Assembly (NCBI GenBank): GCA_002842145.1
Contig: PHCF01000028.1
Coordinates: 1-52,417, forward strand
Length of the DNA: 52,417 nt
DNA from: Betaproteobacteria bacterium HGW-Betaproteobacteria-6
Lineage (GTDB): Bacteria > Pseudomonadota > Gammaproteobacteria > Burkholderiales > Rhodocyclaceae
Direction: 5' to 3'
A program made the position numbers and the translations under genes. Below, one piece after another: positions 44,489 to 52,417 of the stretch. Numbering within the stretch: the stretch's first letter is position 1; each line of letters opens with the position of its first letter. The notes beneath the pieces were generated by a model. The model did not search any database, had not been told where the DNA came from, and saw only the letters and a list, made by a program, of their open reading frames with translations.

Positions 44489-46438
44489 ATGACCGACTAC
44501 TCCGCCGCCTCGATTCGCGTCCTCAAGGACCTCGAACCCGTCAAGGAACGCCCGGGCATGTACACCCGGACGACCTGCCCGACCCACATCGTCCAGGAGG
44601 TCATCGACAACGCCGCCGACGAGGCGCTGGCCGGCTTCGCCAAGAAAATTTCGGTCGCCATCCGGGCCGATGGCGTCATCGAGGTCAGCGACAACGGTCG
44701 CGGCATCCCGGTCGAAATCCACCCGGAAGAAGGCCGGCCGGCCGTCGAACTGGTTTTCTGCAAGCTTCACGCCGGCGGCAAGTTCAACAAGACCGAATCG
44801 GGCAACGCCTACCGCTTCTCGGGCGGCCTGCACGGTGTCGGCGTTTCGGTCACCAACGCCCTGTCGATCCGCCTCGAAGTCGAGATCAAGCGCGGCGGCG
44901 GCGTCCATCACATTGCCTTCGGCGCCGGCTTCGTCACCGAACCGCTGAGCCGGATCGGCGACGTCGGCCAGCGCAACACCGGCACGACGGTCCGCATCCA
45001 GCCCGATCCGAAGTATTTCGATTCTCCGAAGATAAACCTGGCCCAACTGGAGCACTTGCTGCGCTCCAAGGCCGTACTGATGCCGAATGTCACGGTCGAA
45101 CTGGACATTGAAGGCCAGGACAAGAAAGTCTGGTGCTACCAGAACGGCATGGCTGACTATCTCAACGAAATGATGGTCGGCACGCCGGTGGCGCCGATTT
45201 TTGTCGGCGAGAAATATGTTGAATCGGCCAACGGTTTTGCCGTCGGCGAGGGCGCCACCTGGGCGCTGGCCTGGTTCGAGGAAGGCGGCGGCAAGCCGGA
45301 AAGCTACGTCAACCTGATCCCGACGCTCGACGGCGGCACCCACGAGGCCGGCCTCAAGGCCGGCGTCTTCGAGGCGGTCAAGACCTTTGCCGAACACCAC
45401 GCCATTCTTCCCGCCAAGGTCAAGCTGGCGCAGGAAGACGTCTGCGGCCGCATGACCTACCTGCTCTCGGCCAAGGTGCTCGATCCGCAGTTCCAGGGCC
45501 AGACCAAGGAAAAACTGACCAGCCGCGACGCCTACAAGCTGGTCTCGCAGATGGTGCGCGACCCCTTCGAGCTGTGGCTGAACAGCCACGCCGATTTCGG
45601 GAAGAAAATTGCGGAACTGGCCGTCAAAGCGGCCCAGAACCGCATGAAATCGACGCAGAAGGTCGAGAAGAAGAAATCCTCGGGCATCGCCACCCTGCCC
45701 GGCAAGCTGACCGATTGCGAATCGGACGACATCGCCCGCAACGAAGTCTTCCTGGTCGAGGGTGATTCGGCCGGCGGCTCGGCCAAGCAAGGCCGCGACA
45801 AGGAAACCCAGGCCGTCCTGCCGCTGCGCGGCAAGGTGCTCAACACCTGGGAAGTCGACCGCGACCAGCTGTTCAAGAACAACGAAGTCCATGACATTTC
45901 CGTGGCCATCGGCGTTGACCCGCATGGCATCGACCAGATCGACAGCATCGATGTCAGCGGCCTGCGCTACGGCCGGATCATCGTCATGTCCGATGCCGAC
46001 GTGGATGGCTCGCACATCCAGGTGCTGTTGTTCACGCTCTTCCTCAAGCACTTCCCGGCCCTCGTCGAGCGCGGCCACATCCACGTCGCCCAACCGCCGC
46101 TGTTCCGCGTCGATGTCGAAGCACGCGGCCATACGCGCAAGGTTTATTGCCTGGATGAAGCCGAAAAAGAACAAACACTGGTCAAGCTGCGCGACGAAGG
46201 CGTCTCGGAAAACAAGATCACCGTCTCCCGCTTCAAGGGCCTCGGCGAAATGAACCCGGACCAGCTCTGGGAAACCACCTTGTGCCCGGACACCCGTCGC
46301 CTCGTCCCCTTCCAGGCTGACCGCGATACGATTAAACAGATGACCGCCACCTTCACGCTGCTCATGGGCAAGGGCGAAGCGGCCGGTCGCCGGGCCTGGA
46401 TGGAAAAGGACGGCGGGCTGGTCGAGGCCGACGTCTGA
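44489..46438 (+). CDS. parE: DNA topoisomerase IV subunit B (ParE)
   Basis: A 649 aa ATPase subunit of the enzyme that decatenates replicated chromosomes. The GHKL ATPase has EVIDNAADEALAGFA, VSDNGRGIPVEIHPEEGRPA and SGGLHGVGVSVTNALS. The transducer domain follows, and the TOPRIM domain has VEGDSAGGSAKQGRDKETQA and MSDADVDGSHIQVLLF. The C-terminus ends EADV. parC is not in this window. The last codons are followed 8 bp later by the phospholipase gene. Confidence 0.96.
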   Translation: MTDYSAASIRVLKDLEPVKERPGMYTRTTCPTHIVQEVIDNAADEALAGFAKKISVAIRADGVIEVSDNGRGIPVEIHPEEGRPAVELVFCKLHAGGKFNKTESGNAYRFSGGLHGVGVSVTNALSIRLEVEIKRGGGVHHIAFGAGFVTEPLSRIGDVGQRNTGTTVRIQPDPKYFDSPKINLAQLEHLLRSKAVLMPNVTVELDIEGQDKKVWCYQNGMADYLNEMMVGTPVAPIFVGEKYVESANGFAVGEGATWALAWFEEGGGKPESYVNLIPTLDGGTHEAGLKAGVFEAVKTFAEHHAILPAKVKLAQEDVCGRMTYLLSAKVLDPQFQGQTKEKLTSRDAYKLVSQMVRDPFELWLNSHADFGKKIAELAVKAAQNRMKSTQKVEKKKSSGIATLPGKLTDCESDDIARNEVFLVEGDSAGGSAKQGRDKETQAVLPLRGKVLNTWEVDRDQLFKNNEVHDISVAIGVDPHGIDQIDSIDVSGLRYGRIIVMSDADVDGSHIQVLLFTLFLKHFPALVERGHIHVAQPPLFRVDVEARGHTRKVYCLDEAEKEQTLVKLRDEGVSENKITVSRFKGLGEMNPDQLWETTLCPDTRRLVPFQADRDTIKQMTATFTLLMGKGEAAGRRAWMEKDGGLVEADV

Positions 46439-46446
46439 GACGGGCC

Positions 46447-47475
46447 ATGAAGCCGCCAGTTTTCGCGCTGCTCCTGTGCGCTTCCCTGCCTCTGGCTGCC
46501 AACGGCCAGTCGCTTGAGGACTGCCGGCGCGTCGCCACCCCGGCTGACCGCCTGGCCTGCTACGATGCGCTGACACCAGCAGAAACGCCGGCGCCGCAAG
46601 CGACAGCGGCAGCCACGTCGCCCGAGGCAGCGGCCAGTGCCGACCTGAAAGAGCCGGAGGCCGACTCCCTGCTCGGCGCCGCCTGGGAGCTCGACCCCGA
46701 CAAGCGCGGCCGCATCCTGCGCATACGCCCCTACAAGCCGGTGTATATCCTGCCCGGCTTTCATACCAGCCACACCAACCCTTTCCCCGCATCGCCCTCG
46801 GTTGGGCACACCAGCACTACCGACACCGGGCAGGCCAGCGACGAAGCCAAACTGCAAATCAGCCTGAAGACGAAGCTGGCCGAAGATCTCTTCGGTGACA
46901 ATGGCGACCTTTGGTTCGGCTACACCCAGTCGTCGCGCTGGCAGGTCTATTCAGCCAGCACTTCACGGCCGTTCCGGGAAACCAACCACGAACCCGAAGT
47001 CATGCTGGTCTGGCGTACCGATTACACGCTCGGCGGCTGGCGCGGCCGTTATCTGTCGCTCGGGGTCAACCATCAGTCGAACGGTCGCTCCCTTCCGCTA
47101 TCGCGCAGCTGGAACCGCGTCATCGCCGGCATTGCCCTGGAAAGAGGCGACTGGACGCTAACCCTCCGGCCCTGGTGGCGCATACCGGAAGCCGGGGAAC
47201 ACGACGACAATCCGGACATTTCCAACTATCTCGGCCGCGCCGACCTGCAAATTGTCCGGATCTGGGGCAAACATCAGCTGTCCCTGCTCCTGCGCCATAG
47301 CCTGCAAGGTGGCGGCAACAGCCACGGCGCCCTGCAACTCGACTACGCCTTTCCGCTATCGGGCAGTCTGCGCGGCCATCTTCAATGGTTCTCGGGCTAC
47401 GGCGAAAGCATGATCGACTACAACCACCGCGCCAATTACTACGGCGTCGGCGTGTCCCTGCTGGAATGGTATTGA
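46447..47475 (+). CDS. pldA: Outer-membrane phospholipase A (OMPLA/PldA)
   Basis: A 342 aa protein with a signal peptide (VFALLLCASLPLAANG). A 100-residue N-terminal extension with two cysteines precedes the PldA barrel (about 110-342). The catalytic H209, S211 and N223 lie at the E. coli spacing (H142, S144, N156), in LGVNHQSNGRS and SWNRV. The enzyme hydrolyses phospholipids that reach the outer leaflet. A tight link to parE and a following small gene suggests co-transcription. Confidence 0.92.
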   Translation: MKPPVFALLLCASLPLAANGQSLEDCRRVATPADRLACYDALTPAETPAPQATAAATSPEAAASADLKEPEADSLLGAAWELDPDKRGRILRIRPYKPVYILPGFHTSHTNPFPASPSVGHTSTTDTGQASDEAKLQISLKTKLAEDLFGDNGDLWFGYTQSSRWQVYSASTSRPFRETNHEPEVMLVWRTDYTLGGWRGRYLSLGVNHQSNGRSLPLSRSWNRVIAGIALERGDWTLTLRPWWRIPEAGEHDDNPDISNYLGRADLQIVRIWGKHQLSLLLRHSLQGGGNSHGALQLDYAFPLSGSLRGHLQWFSGYGESMIDYNHRANYYGVGVSLLEWY

Positions 47476-47521
47476 TCGCCAGCCTCCGGCTCCCGCACCA
47501 GAATCTGTTGAGGAACAACCC

Positions 47522-47782
47522 ATGCTGAAAACAGTGAAAACCTTCATCGCAGTCGCCATCGCCATTGCCCTGGCTTTTGCCCTCAATCCCCCGGCCGAAA
47601 AGCACCGCGACAAGATCAGGACCACCATCGCCGAACGGAGCCAGATCGAGCGCGTTCTCGGCATTGGCCACCTGGCCTCCTTCGTCTCGCAATATCACTC
47701 GCTGGGGGTTGCTTCCTACACCACCGTCAGCGACAAGATCGCTTCGGTCGGTGCATTTGGCATGGTCTTCGTGCTGGACTGA
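47522..47782 (+). CDS. Small secreted protein, probably DUF4359-like
   Basis: An 86 aa protein with a hydrophobic N-terminus (TFIAVAIAIALAFA) followed by NPPAEKHRDKIRTTIAERSQ and the C-terminal VSDKIASVGAFGMVFVLD. This resembles the DUF4359 family, of unknown role. It lies 46 bp downstream of pldA and precedes a terminator. Confidence 0.65.
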   Translation: MLKTVKTFIAVAIAIALAFALNPPAEKHRDKIRTTIAERSQIERVLGIGHLASFVSQYHSLGVASYTTVSDKIASVGAFGMVFVLD

Positions 47783-47805
47783 ATCTGCCAAGAATACGCG
47801 CACAA

Positions 47806-47836
47806 AAAAAGGGCGCCGATGGCGCCCGTTATTTGG
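47806..47836 (+). terminator. Intrinsic terminator
   Basis: GGGCGCC, a GAT loop and GGCGCCC, flanked by A7 upstream and GTTATTT downstream. It ends the transcript of the small gene at 47522 and may also serve the convergent gene ending at 47849. Confidence 0.8.
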
Positions 47837-47848
47837 TGTGAAAGTGAG

Positions 47849-48418
47849 TCAGGCGCGAGGATGGCGGCGAGCGACGGCGCCAAGCAGGCCGAGGCCGGCC
47901 AGCAGCATGGCGTAGCTTACCGGTTCGGGAACCGGTGCGGCAGCCAGGGTGCCGAAATCCTGGGTCCAGTAGGTACCGTACCTGGAACCGCCCTCGTAGA
48001 CATAGCCGATGCCAATCCCGAGGAAGGACGAATTGAGGATATTTGCCTTGTGTCCCGCGCTATTCATCCAGCCGGTTACCACCGCTTCGGGCGTCAGGTA
48101 GCCGGCAGCAATGTTTTCGCCGATACCGCCGGTAGGGTAATAGCTGCGCATGCGGGTTACCCAGGCAGTGCCGTCGCAACTGTCGTGCGTAAAACAATCG
48201 GCGTGTACGGCCATGTCCAGCGAATGGGCCTCCGCTGCCGCCTGCAGGTGAACATCGAACGCCAACGCCGACAAACCGGCAGAACTGCGTTCGGCATTGA
48301 CCAGTTCGAGCACCCGGGATTCGAACTCATCGATGACGACCGGTTCGATGGTCGCTGCGAAAGCCTGACCGGCAAATGCTGCGGAGAGCGCCAAGACTGA
48401 AATTGCAAGCTTTTTCAT
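47849..48418 (-). CDS. CAP-domain protein with PEP-CTERM sorting signal
   Basis: A 189 aa secreted protein with signal peptide KKLAISVLALSAAFAGQAFA. The CAP/SCP domain has ELVNAERSSAGLSALAFDVH, AAEAHSLDMA and NIAAGYLTPEAVVTGWMNSA then GHKANIL. It ends with a PEP-CTERM tail: VPEPVSYAMLLAGLGLLG followed by basic RRHPRA. PEP-CTERM proteins are processed by an exosortase and delivered to the surface or extracellular matrix. No exosortase gene is nearby. Four of its residues form a cysteine pair motif CFTHDSC. Confidence 0.88.
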   Translation of the reverse strand: MKKLAISVLALSAAFAGQAFAATIEPVVIDEFESRVLELVNAERSSAGLSALAFDVHLQAAAEAHSLDMAVHADCFTHDSCDGTAWVTRMRSYYPTGGIGENIAAGYLTPEAVVTGWMNSAGHKANILNSSFLGIGIGYVYEGGSRYGTYWTQDFGTLAAAPVPEPVSYAMLLAGLGLLGAVARRHPRA

Positions 48419-48576
48419 ATTCCGTTCCCTGAAAATAGTGGATCGCATTATGCCATTGGATTTTCAATTAATGAAAACGGAATACACAGTTCCCGCCCCT
48501 TCCTCCTGCCGCTGTCCGCAACCGGCAAATATCTGCCAGAATTCGTCTCTTGAACAACCACCACCCTCATCCCGCC

Positions 48577-49515
48577 ATGACCTATAAAGTCTTTGTCGAC
48601 GGCCAGGAAGGCACGACCGGCCTGCAGATCAACGAATACCTCGCCAAGCGCAGCGATGTCGCGCTGCTCCGGATCGACGCCGACAAGCGCAAGGATCTGG
48701 CCGAACGCAAGCGGCTGATCAACGAATCCGACGTCACTTTCCTGTGCCTGCCCGACGAGGCTGCCAAGGAGTCGGTGACGCTCGTCGACAACCCGAATAC
48801 CTGCGTCATCGACGCATCGACGGCACACCGGGTCAATCCGGAATGGACTTTCGGCCTGCCCGAGCTGGCCCCCGAGCAACGGGCGAAAATCCGCGCCAGC
48901 AAGCGCATCGCCAACCCCGGCTGCCACGCCAGCGCCTTCATCCTGGCGCTGCGTCCGCTCGTCGCCGCCGGCCTGCTGCCGGCCGCCACGCAGATCGCCG
49001 CCAACTCCATTACCGGCTATTCCGGCGGCGGCAAGTCGATGATCGCCCAGTACCAGAGTCCGCAACGCATCGATGCGCCGCGCGCCTACGGCCTCACGCT
49101 GGCTCACAAGCACCTGCCGGAAATGCAGGCATATACCGGGTTGACCGTAGCACCGATCTTCCAGCCCATCGTCGGTCCGTTCTATAAGGGTCTGGCCGTC
49201 ACCGCCTTCATCCATCCGCAGCAATTCACGCGCCCGGCAACGCCGGCCGACGTGCAGAAGATCATCGCCGACTACTACACCGGCGAGCCGTTCATCCGCG
49301 TCCTGCCGGTCGATCTCGAGGCGACCACCGATGGCGGCTTCTACAACGTCGAAGCCAACAACGACACCAACCGCGTCGACATCGCCGTCTTCGGCAACGA
49401 TGAACGCATGCTGCTCATCGCCCGCCTCGACAATCTCGGCAAGGGCGCCTCGGGCGCCGCCGTGCAGGCAATGAACGTGCATCTTGGCGTTGAGGAAAGT
49501 CTCGGGCTGGTCTGA
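48577..49515 (+). CDS. argC: N-acetyl-gamma-glutamyl-phosphate reductase (ArgC, short type)
   Basis: A 312 aa enzyme of arginine synthesis that reduces N-acetylglutamyl phosphate to the semialdehyde with NADPH. The short type is seen from [20 protein letters not shown] and length. The catalytic cysteine lies in [11 protein letters not shown] (about 115). [11 protein letters not shown] and [13 protein letters not shown] follow. Codons for GLTVAPI are part of a copy of the dispersed repeat core. Full length. Confidence 0.93.
   Translation: MTYKVFVDGQEGTTGLQINEYLAKRSDVALLRIDADKRKDLAERKRLINESDVTFLCLPDEAAKESVTLVDNPNTCVIDASTAHRVNPEWTFGLPELAPEQRAKIRASKRIANPGCHASAFILALRPLVAAGLLPAATQIAANSITGYSGGGKSMIAQYQSPQRIDAPRAYGLTLAHKHLPEMQAYTGLTVAPIFQPIVGPFYKGLAVTAFIHPQQFTRPATPADVQKIIADYYTGEPFIRVLPVDLEATTDGGFYNVEANNDTNRVDIAVFGNDERMLLIARLDNLGKGASGAAVQAMNVHLGVEESLGLV
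49121..49152 (+). repeat. Dispersed element, copy 13 (core only)
   Basis: ATATACCGGGTTGACCGTAGCACC keeps the core and a short AT step but lacks the long AT tract. The copy is sense and in frame inside argC. Confidence 0.5.
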
Positions 49516-49526
49516 TCGGCACGCTC

Positions 49527-49973
49527 ATGCCCTCCGCACTTCCGGCCCGCCTCTGCCTGCTGCTTGCCTTGGTCCTTCCGGGCTGGCCGGTTGGTGCCCA
49601 GTCGATCCTGCTTGATCCGAACACGGCGACTTACGGCCCCCCCTGGGTCACGCCGATGCCGCAAGGCTCAAGTGCAAGCCCGCGCGATACCAAGGTGCTC
49701 ATCACTACCAGTGCTCTGCCGGTCCAGGGGGATTTCGAGACGCTTGGTGCGCTCTACGTCAAATCAGGCTGGCCGGGCAGCACGAGCAAGGCAAAAAAGT
49801 TGCTGGCCGAACAGGCGAAGGGCTTGGGCGCCAACGTCGTGGTCGAGGCACGGGTCTGGCAGGGGCTGGCGTTTCCCGCCGTCGTCGCCCCGCAAGGCAG
49901 CGGCATCGCCATCCTGGTCAGGGATAGCGAGCAGCTTGAAAGCCTGGTCAGTTCGGGCAGCACCTGGGAGTGA
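49527..49973 (+). CDS. Secreted hypothetical protein
   Basis: A 148 aa protein with signal peptide ARLCLLLALVLPGWPVGA. The mature part has VLITTSALPVQGDFETLGAL and AKKLLAEQAKGLGANVVVEA, a pattern shared with YbjQ/YdgH-like folds that have an ALxxxA helix after a beta strand. No family certain. It lies 11 bp after argC and its stop is 3 bp before the next start, so it is in that operon. Confidence 0.6.
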   Translation: MPSALPARLCLLLALVLPGWPVGAQSILLDPNTATYGPPWVTPMPQGSSASPRDTKVLITTSALPVQGDFETLGALYVKSGWPGSTSKAKKLLAEQAKGLGANVVVEARVWQGLAFPAVVAPQGSGIAILVRDSEQLESLVSSGSTWE

Positions 49974-49975
49974 GC

Positions 49976-50266
49976 ATGCATCTCGTGATCGGTCACATCA
50001 CCGTCAAGGATGCCGCCAAATGGGCAGCGTATCGCAGCCAGGTGCCGGCCACCCTGGCCCCATGGCAGGCCGAGCTGGTATTTCGCGGTCAGACAGTGGC
50101 CGTACTGGGCGGCGAACACCGCCACAGCGATACGGTCGTCATCCGTTTTCCGAACGCCGAGGCAGCCAACGGCTGGTACAACTCGGCTGCCTACCAGGCG
50201 CTCATTCCGCTGCGCATGGCAGCGGCCGAGGTCGATCTGGTCAGTTTCAGCGAGGCGAGCGCGTAG
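49976..50266 (+). CDS. DUF1330 family protein
   Basis: A 96 aa protein with the DUF1330 ferredoxin-like (dimeric alpha-beta barrel) pattern: LVIGHITVKDAAKWAAYRSQ, GEHRHSDTVVIRFPNAEAAN and WYNSAAYQALIPLRMAAAEV. The start at 49976 follows GGGAG at the correct distance. Its end overlaps by 20 bp the end of the convergent gene at 50247. Function unknown. Confidence 0.8.
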   Translation: MHLVIGHITVKDAAKWAAYRSQVPATLAPWQAELVFRGQTVAVLGGEHRHSDTVVIRFPNAEAANGWYNSAAYQALIPLRMAAAEVDLVSFSEASA

Positions 50267-51089
50267 CCTCGCTGTAATCCCGGGCGTACTGGGAACTGGC
50301 CAAGTCGAGCACCTGGGCGATCCGTTCGCTGCTGGTCGCGACATTTTGAACCGCCGTCCCGTCGCCTCGCCCGGTCATGCCCAGGCGGCTGATGGCGCTG
50401 TCGAAGAATATCCATTGATTTCTGGCCAGGCCTATCGCATCGCGGCTGGCTGAGGTGTTATCGCGGGCTGTATCGAGTTCGAGCAGGCCACTTGCAAATT
50501 CCTTGCGCGCCTGCTCGATGTCGACGATCACGCCCTGCGAGCGATTGCCGCCCTGGGCCTGCAGGTAGAGCCGGGCCAGGCGCTGGGAGAGCATGTTGAG
50601 ACGCGAGGAGAGGTCGAGCAGGCGGCCAATAGGGGCCTCGGCCTCGGCTTCGATGAGCAGGTTCAATTTGCCGGTATGGATCATCAACTCGTCGGCCAGT
50701 TGATTGACCCTCTCGCTGCCAGCCGGCGTTGGCGCCTCCTTGAGGGCCGCGCGCATTTCCTGCCAGAGCGACTCGCAACGCGACAGCACGCGGCGGATGT
50801 TCGCTTTCGTCGGCCCGCTGCCGAGGCGGCTGAATTCGGCATTGACTTCGGCGGTCGAGGCGGTGATCTGCTGCGTCGCCTGTGCCGCGTTCAAGCCCAT
50901 GCCGGCCTGCTGGTAAAGTTTGGCCAGGCGCTGCGATTGCATGCGCAAGCGGCCGGCGCTGACAATGTCGCCGGCTATCGGTCTGGTATCGCCGGATTTC
51001 GCAGTCGGCGACGCCGCATCGGCGCAAGCCATGAACAAAAAAGCGAGGATCGATACAAGAGCCTGAAGCAGCCGGCGCGGGAGAAGCAT
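50247..51089 (-). CDS. Periplasmic PilJ-type (type IV pili MCP N-terminal) sensor domain protein
   Basis: A 280 aa secreted protein (signal LLQALVSILAFLFMACADA). Two copies of a helical PilJ/NIT-like sensor repeat are seen: SAGRLRMQSQRLAKLYQQAG and, later, LSSRLNMLSQRLARLYLQAQ. These are typical of the type IV pili methyl-accepting chemotaxis N-terminal domain. There is no HAMP or signalling domain, so it is probably a stand-alone periplasmic sensor. AGGA lies nine bases before the chosen ATG. Overlaps the DUF1330 end convergently. Confidence 0.8.
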   Translation of the reverse strand: MLLPRRLLQALVSILAFLFMACADAASPTAKSGDTRPIAGDIVSAGRLRMQSQRLAKLYQQAGMGLNAAQATQQITASTAEVNAEFSRLGSGPTKANIRRVLSRCESLWQEMRAALKEAPTPAGSERVNQLADELMIHTGKLNLLIEAEAEAPIGRLLDLSSRLNMLSQRLARLYLQAQGGNRSQGVIVDIEQARKEFASGLLELDTARDNTSASRDAIGLARNQWIFFDSAISRLGMTGRGDGTAVQNVATSSERIAQVLDLASSQYARDYSEATRSPR

Positions 51090-51193
51090 TGAAGTCATCC
51101 TGAAACAAAATTGAAATGAACGGGGCGCATTGGAACACGCCAATATTTCACTCCCTTTACAAGTGCGCCGCTTCCCCTATCATTCGCCCCACC

Positions 51194-52417
51194 ATGACTG
51201 TCGCCTCCCCCCGCATCCTGAGCATCATCCCGCCGATGACCCAGCTCAACACGCCCTACCCGGCGACCGCCTACCTGACCGGCTTCCTTCGTTCGCGGGG
51301 CTTTCAGGCCGAGCAGACCGATCTGGCGCTGGCCCTCGTCCTCGAACTGCTGTCGCCGGCCGGCCTGCCGAAGATCAAGGCGGCGGCGGAAGCCATCCCC
51401 GGCAAGAAGCGCTCGAATACGATCAAGATTTTCCTCAACGAGTTCACGCGCTACCAGGCCAGCATAGCCCCGGCCATTGCCCTGCTCCAGGGCCGCGACG
51501 GCTCGATCGCGCACCGCATCTGCACCCGCGCCTTCCTGCCCGAAGGGCCGCGCTTCGCCTCGCTCGACAACTATCTCGACGAAGACGGCGGCGACCCGCT
51601 GGCCTGGGCTTTCGGCTCGCTCGGCGTACAGGACCGGGCGCGGCATCTGGCGACGCTCTACCTCAACGATCTGGCCGACGTGTTGCGCGAGGCGGTCGAC
51701 ACCCGTTTCGAGTTCGTCCGCTACGCCGAATCGCTGGCCCAGAGCCAGGCCAGCTTCAATCCGCTGGCCACCGCACTGGCCGCGCCACCGACGCTGGTCG
51801 ATACGACACTTCAAAATTTGGCCAAAATTGCCGTTGACCGTAGCAATCCGGACATCGTGCTGATTTCCGTGCCCTTCCCCGGCTCGGTCTATGCCGCCTT
51901 CCGCATCGCCCAGACGATCAAGGCGCAGAATCCGAAGATCATCACCGTCCTCGGTGGCGGCTACGTCAATACCGAGCTGCGCGAACTGGCCGAGCCGCGC
52001 GTTTTCGATTATTTCGACTACGTCACCCTCGACGATGGCGAAAAGCCGCTGCTCGCGCTGTTCGAGCACCTCGCTGGCGAGCGCCCGCGTCTCAACCTCG
52101 TCCGCACCTTCACCCGCGTCGATGGCGCCGTGCGCTATTTCAACGCCAGCGAGCCCGACATCCCCTTCGAGGAAGTCGGCACGCCGACCTGGGACGGCCT
52201 GACGCTCGACCGCTACCTGTCGCTGCTCGACATGCTCAATCCCATGCACCGCCTGTGGTCGGACGGGCACTGGAACAAGCTGACCGTCGCCCACGGCTGC
52301 TACTGGAAGAAATGCAGCTTCTGCGACGTCAGCCTCGACTACATCGGCCGCTACGACGCGGCCAGCGCCAAGGTGCTGGTCGACCGCATCGAGCAGATCA
52401 TCGCCGAAACCGGCCAC
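51194..52417 (+). CDS. B12-binding-domain radical SAM protein, N-terminal part (runs off window)
   Basis: 408 codons without a stop; the gene continues past the right edge. It starts MTVASPRILSIIPPMTQLNT, a typical B12-binding radical SAM start. The Rossmann part contains IVLISVPFPGSVYAAFRIAQ and IITVLGGGYVNTELRELAEP. The cluster site is AHGCYWKKCSFCDVS, again with four residues between the first two cysteines. Codons for NLAKIAVDRSN are a copy of the dispersed repeat, in the joint before the B12-binding fold. Substrate unknown. Confidence 0.88.
   Translation, partial: MTVASPRILSIIPPMTQLNTPYPATAYLTGFLRSRGFQAEQTDLALALVLELLSPAGLPKIKAAAEAIPGKKRSNTIKIFLNEFTRYQASIAPAIALLQGRDGSIAHRICTRAFLPEGPRFASLDNYLDEDGGDPLAWAFGSLGVQDRARHLATLYLNDLADVLREAVDTRFEFVRYAESLAQSQASFNPLATALAAPPTLVDTTLQNLAKIAVDRSNPDIVLISVPFPGSVYAAFRIAQTIKAQNPKIITVLGGGYVNTELRELAEPRVFDYFDYVTLDDGEKPLLALFEHLAGERPRLNLVRTFTRVDGAVRYFNASEPDIPFEEVGTPTWDGLTLDRYLSLLDMLNPMHRLWSDGHWNKLTVAHGCYWKKCSFCDVSLDYIGRYDAASAKVLVDRIEQIIAETGH
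51810..51849 (+). repeat. Dispersed 40-bp element, copy 14
   Basis: TTCAAAATTTGGCCAAAATTG is followed by CCGTTGACCGTAGCAATCC. The copy is sense and in frame in the radical SAM gene and encodes KIAVDRSN, the same frame and nearly the same peptide as copy 4. Confidence 0.9.

Noticed and set aside
44285-46792. An 835-codon open frame on the minus strand
   Set aside because: It is the antisense of parE and flanking genes. parE shows all family motifs; long antisense frames are common in GC-rich DNA.
51095-52417. A 440-codon open frame on the minus strand at the right edge
   Set aside because: Its sequence is antisense to a clear B12-binding radical SAM gene on the plus strand that has no stop before the window end.

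Overview
The window is GC-rich, densely coded chromosomal DNA of a betaproteobacterium. Gene content and protein style (RhlE/TrmA/ParE core genes, a phasin, PEP-CTERM sorting, betaine-lipid genes, IorAB-type molybdenum hydroxylase, class Ia ribonucleotide reductase under B12 control) point to the Rhodocyclales, probably a Dechloromonas/Azonexus relative. The assignment is inferred from sequence style only. No rRNA, tRNA, CRISPR array, prophage or intact insertion sequence was seen.

Layout. 1-6.8 kb: phasin start, Sir2 deacylase, FliL-like protein, trmA, rhlE, a GGDEF cyclase and a DUF3014 protein. 6.8-12.7 kb: a minus-strand ribonucleotide reductase operon. It has a sigma70-like promoter, an NrdR-box-like palindrome, a cobalamin riboswitch, nrdA, two tandem 108-bp mini-ORFs that repeat the NrdA redox tail, a BtuF-like B12-binding protein, nrdB and a small hypothetical gene. 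12.7-19 kb: an exonuclease/GIY-YIG fusion, creA, a cupin, the betaine-lipid pair btaB and a broken btaA, and a DegP/Q protease. 19-22 kb: a small secreted protein, an AT-richer autotransporter and a YecA-like protein. 22-27.9 kb: mocA-xdhC-iorB-iorA with a frameshifted AraC regulator, then msrB. 28-29.2 kb: a low-GC orphan gene with a HEPN-like RNxxxH motif. 29-36 kb: tag, an AraC regulator divergent from an MFS pump, a phospholipase D lipoprotein, a radical SAM protein and a thioesterase. 36-42 kb: PBP1A, an HNH protein, YjbQ, and DUF808 and zinc-ribbon membrane proteins. 42-52 kb: a TonB receptor, parE, OMPLA, a PEP-CTERM CAP protein, argC, a PilJ-type sensor protein and a truncated B12-binding radical SAM gene.

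Two things stand out. First, a dispersed element of about 40 bp occurs 14 times. It has the core GTYGACCGTRG, preceded at a fixed distance by AT tracts around TTTTGGCCAAAA. It lies in both orientations, between genes and in frame inside conserved genes. Its architecture (short invariant core plus phased AT tracts, tolerated inside genes) resembles DNA uptake signal sequences or a chromosome-organising site. I do not recognise it. Second, the nrdA 3' end is followed by two tandem 108-bp units. Each is an ATGA/GTGA-coupled 35-codon ORF ending in the same NPECEACQ tail as NrdA; the tail codons differ only synonymously, and each unit contains a long palindrome.

Two genes (btaA, and the araC gene beside the ior cluster) carry small internal deletions with frameshifts. 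These are either real pseudogenes or assembly errors.
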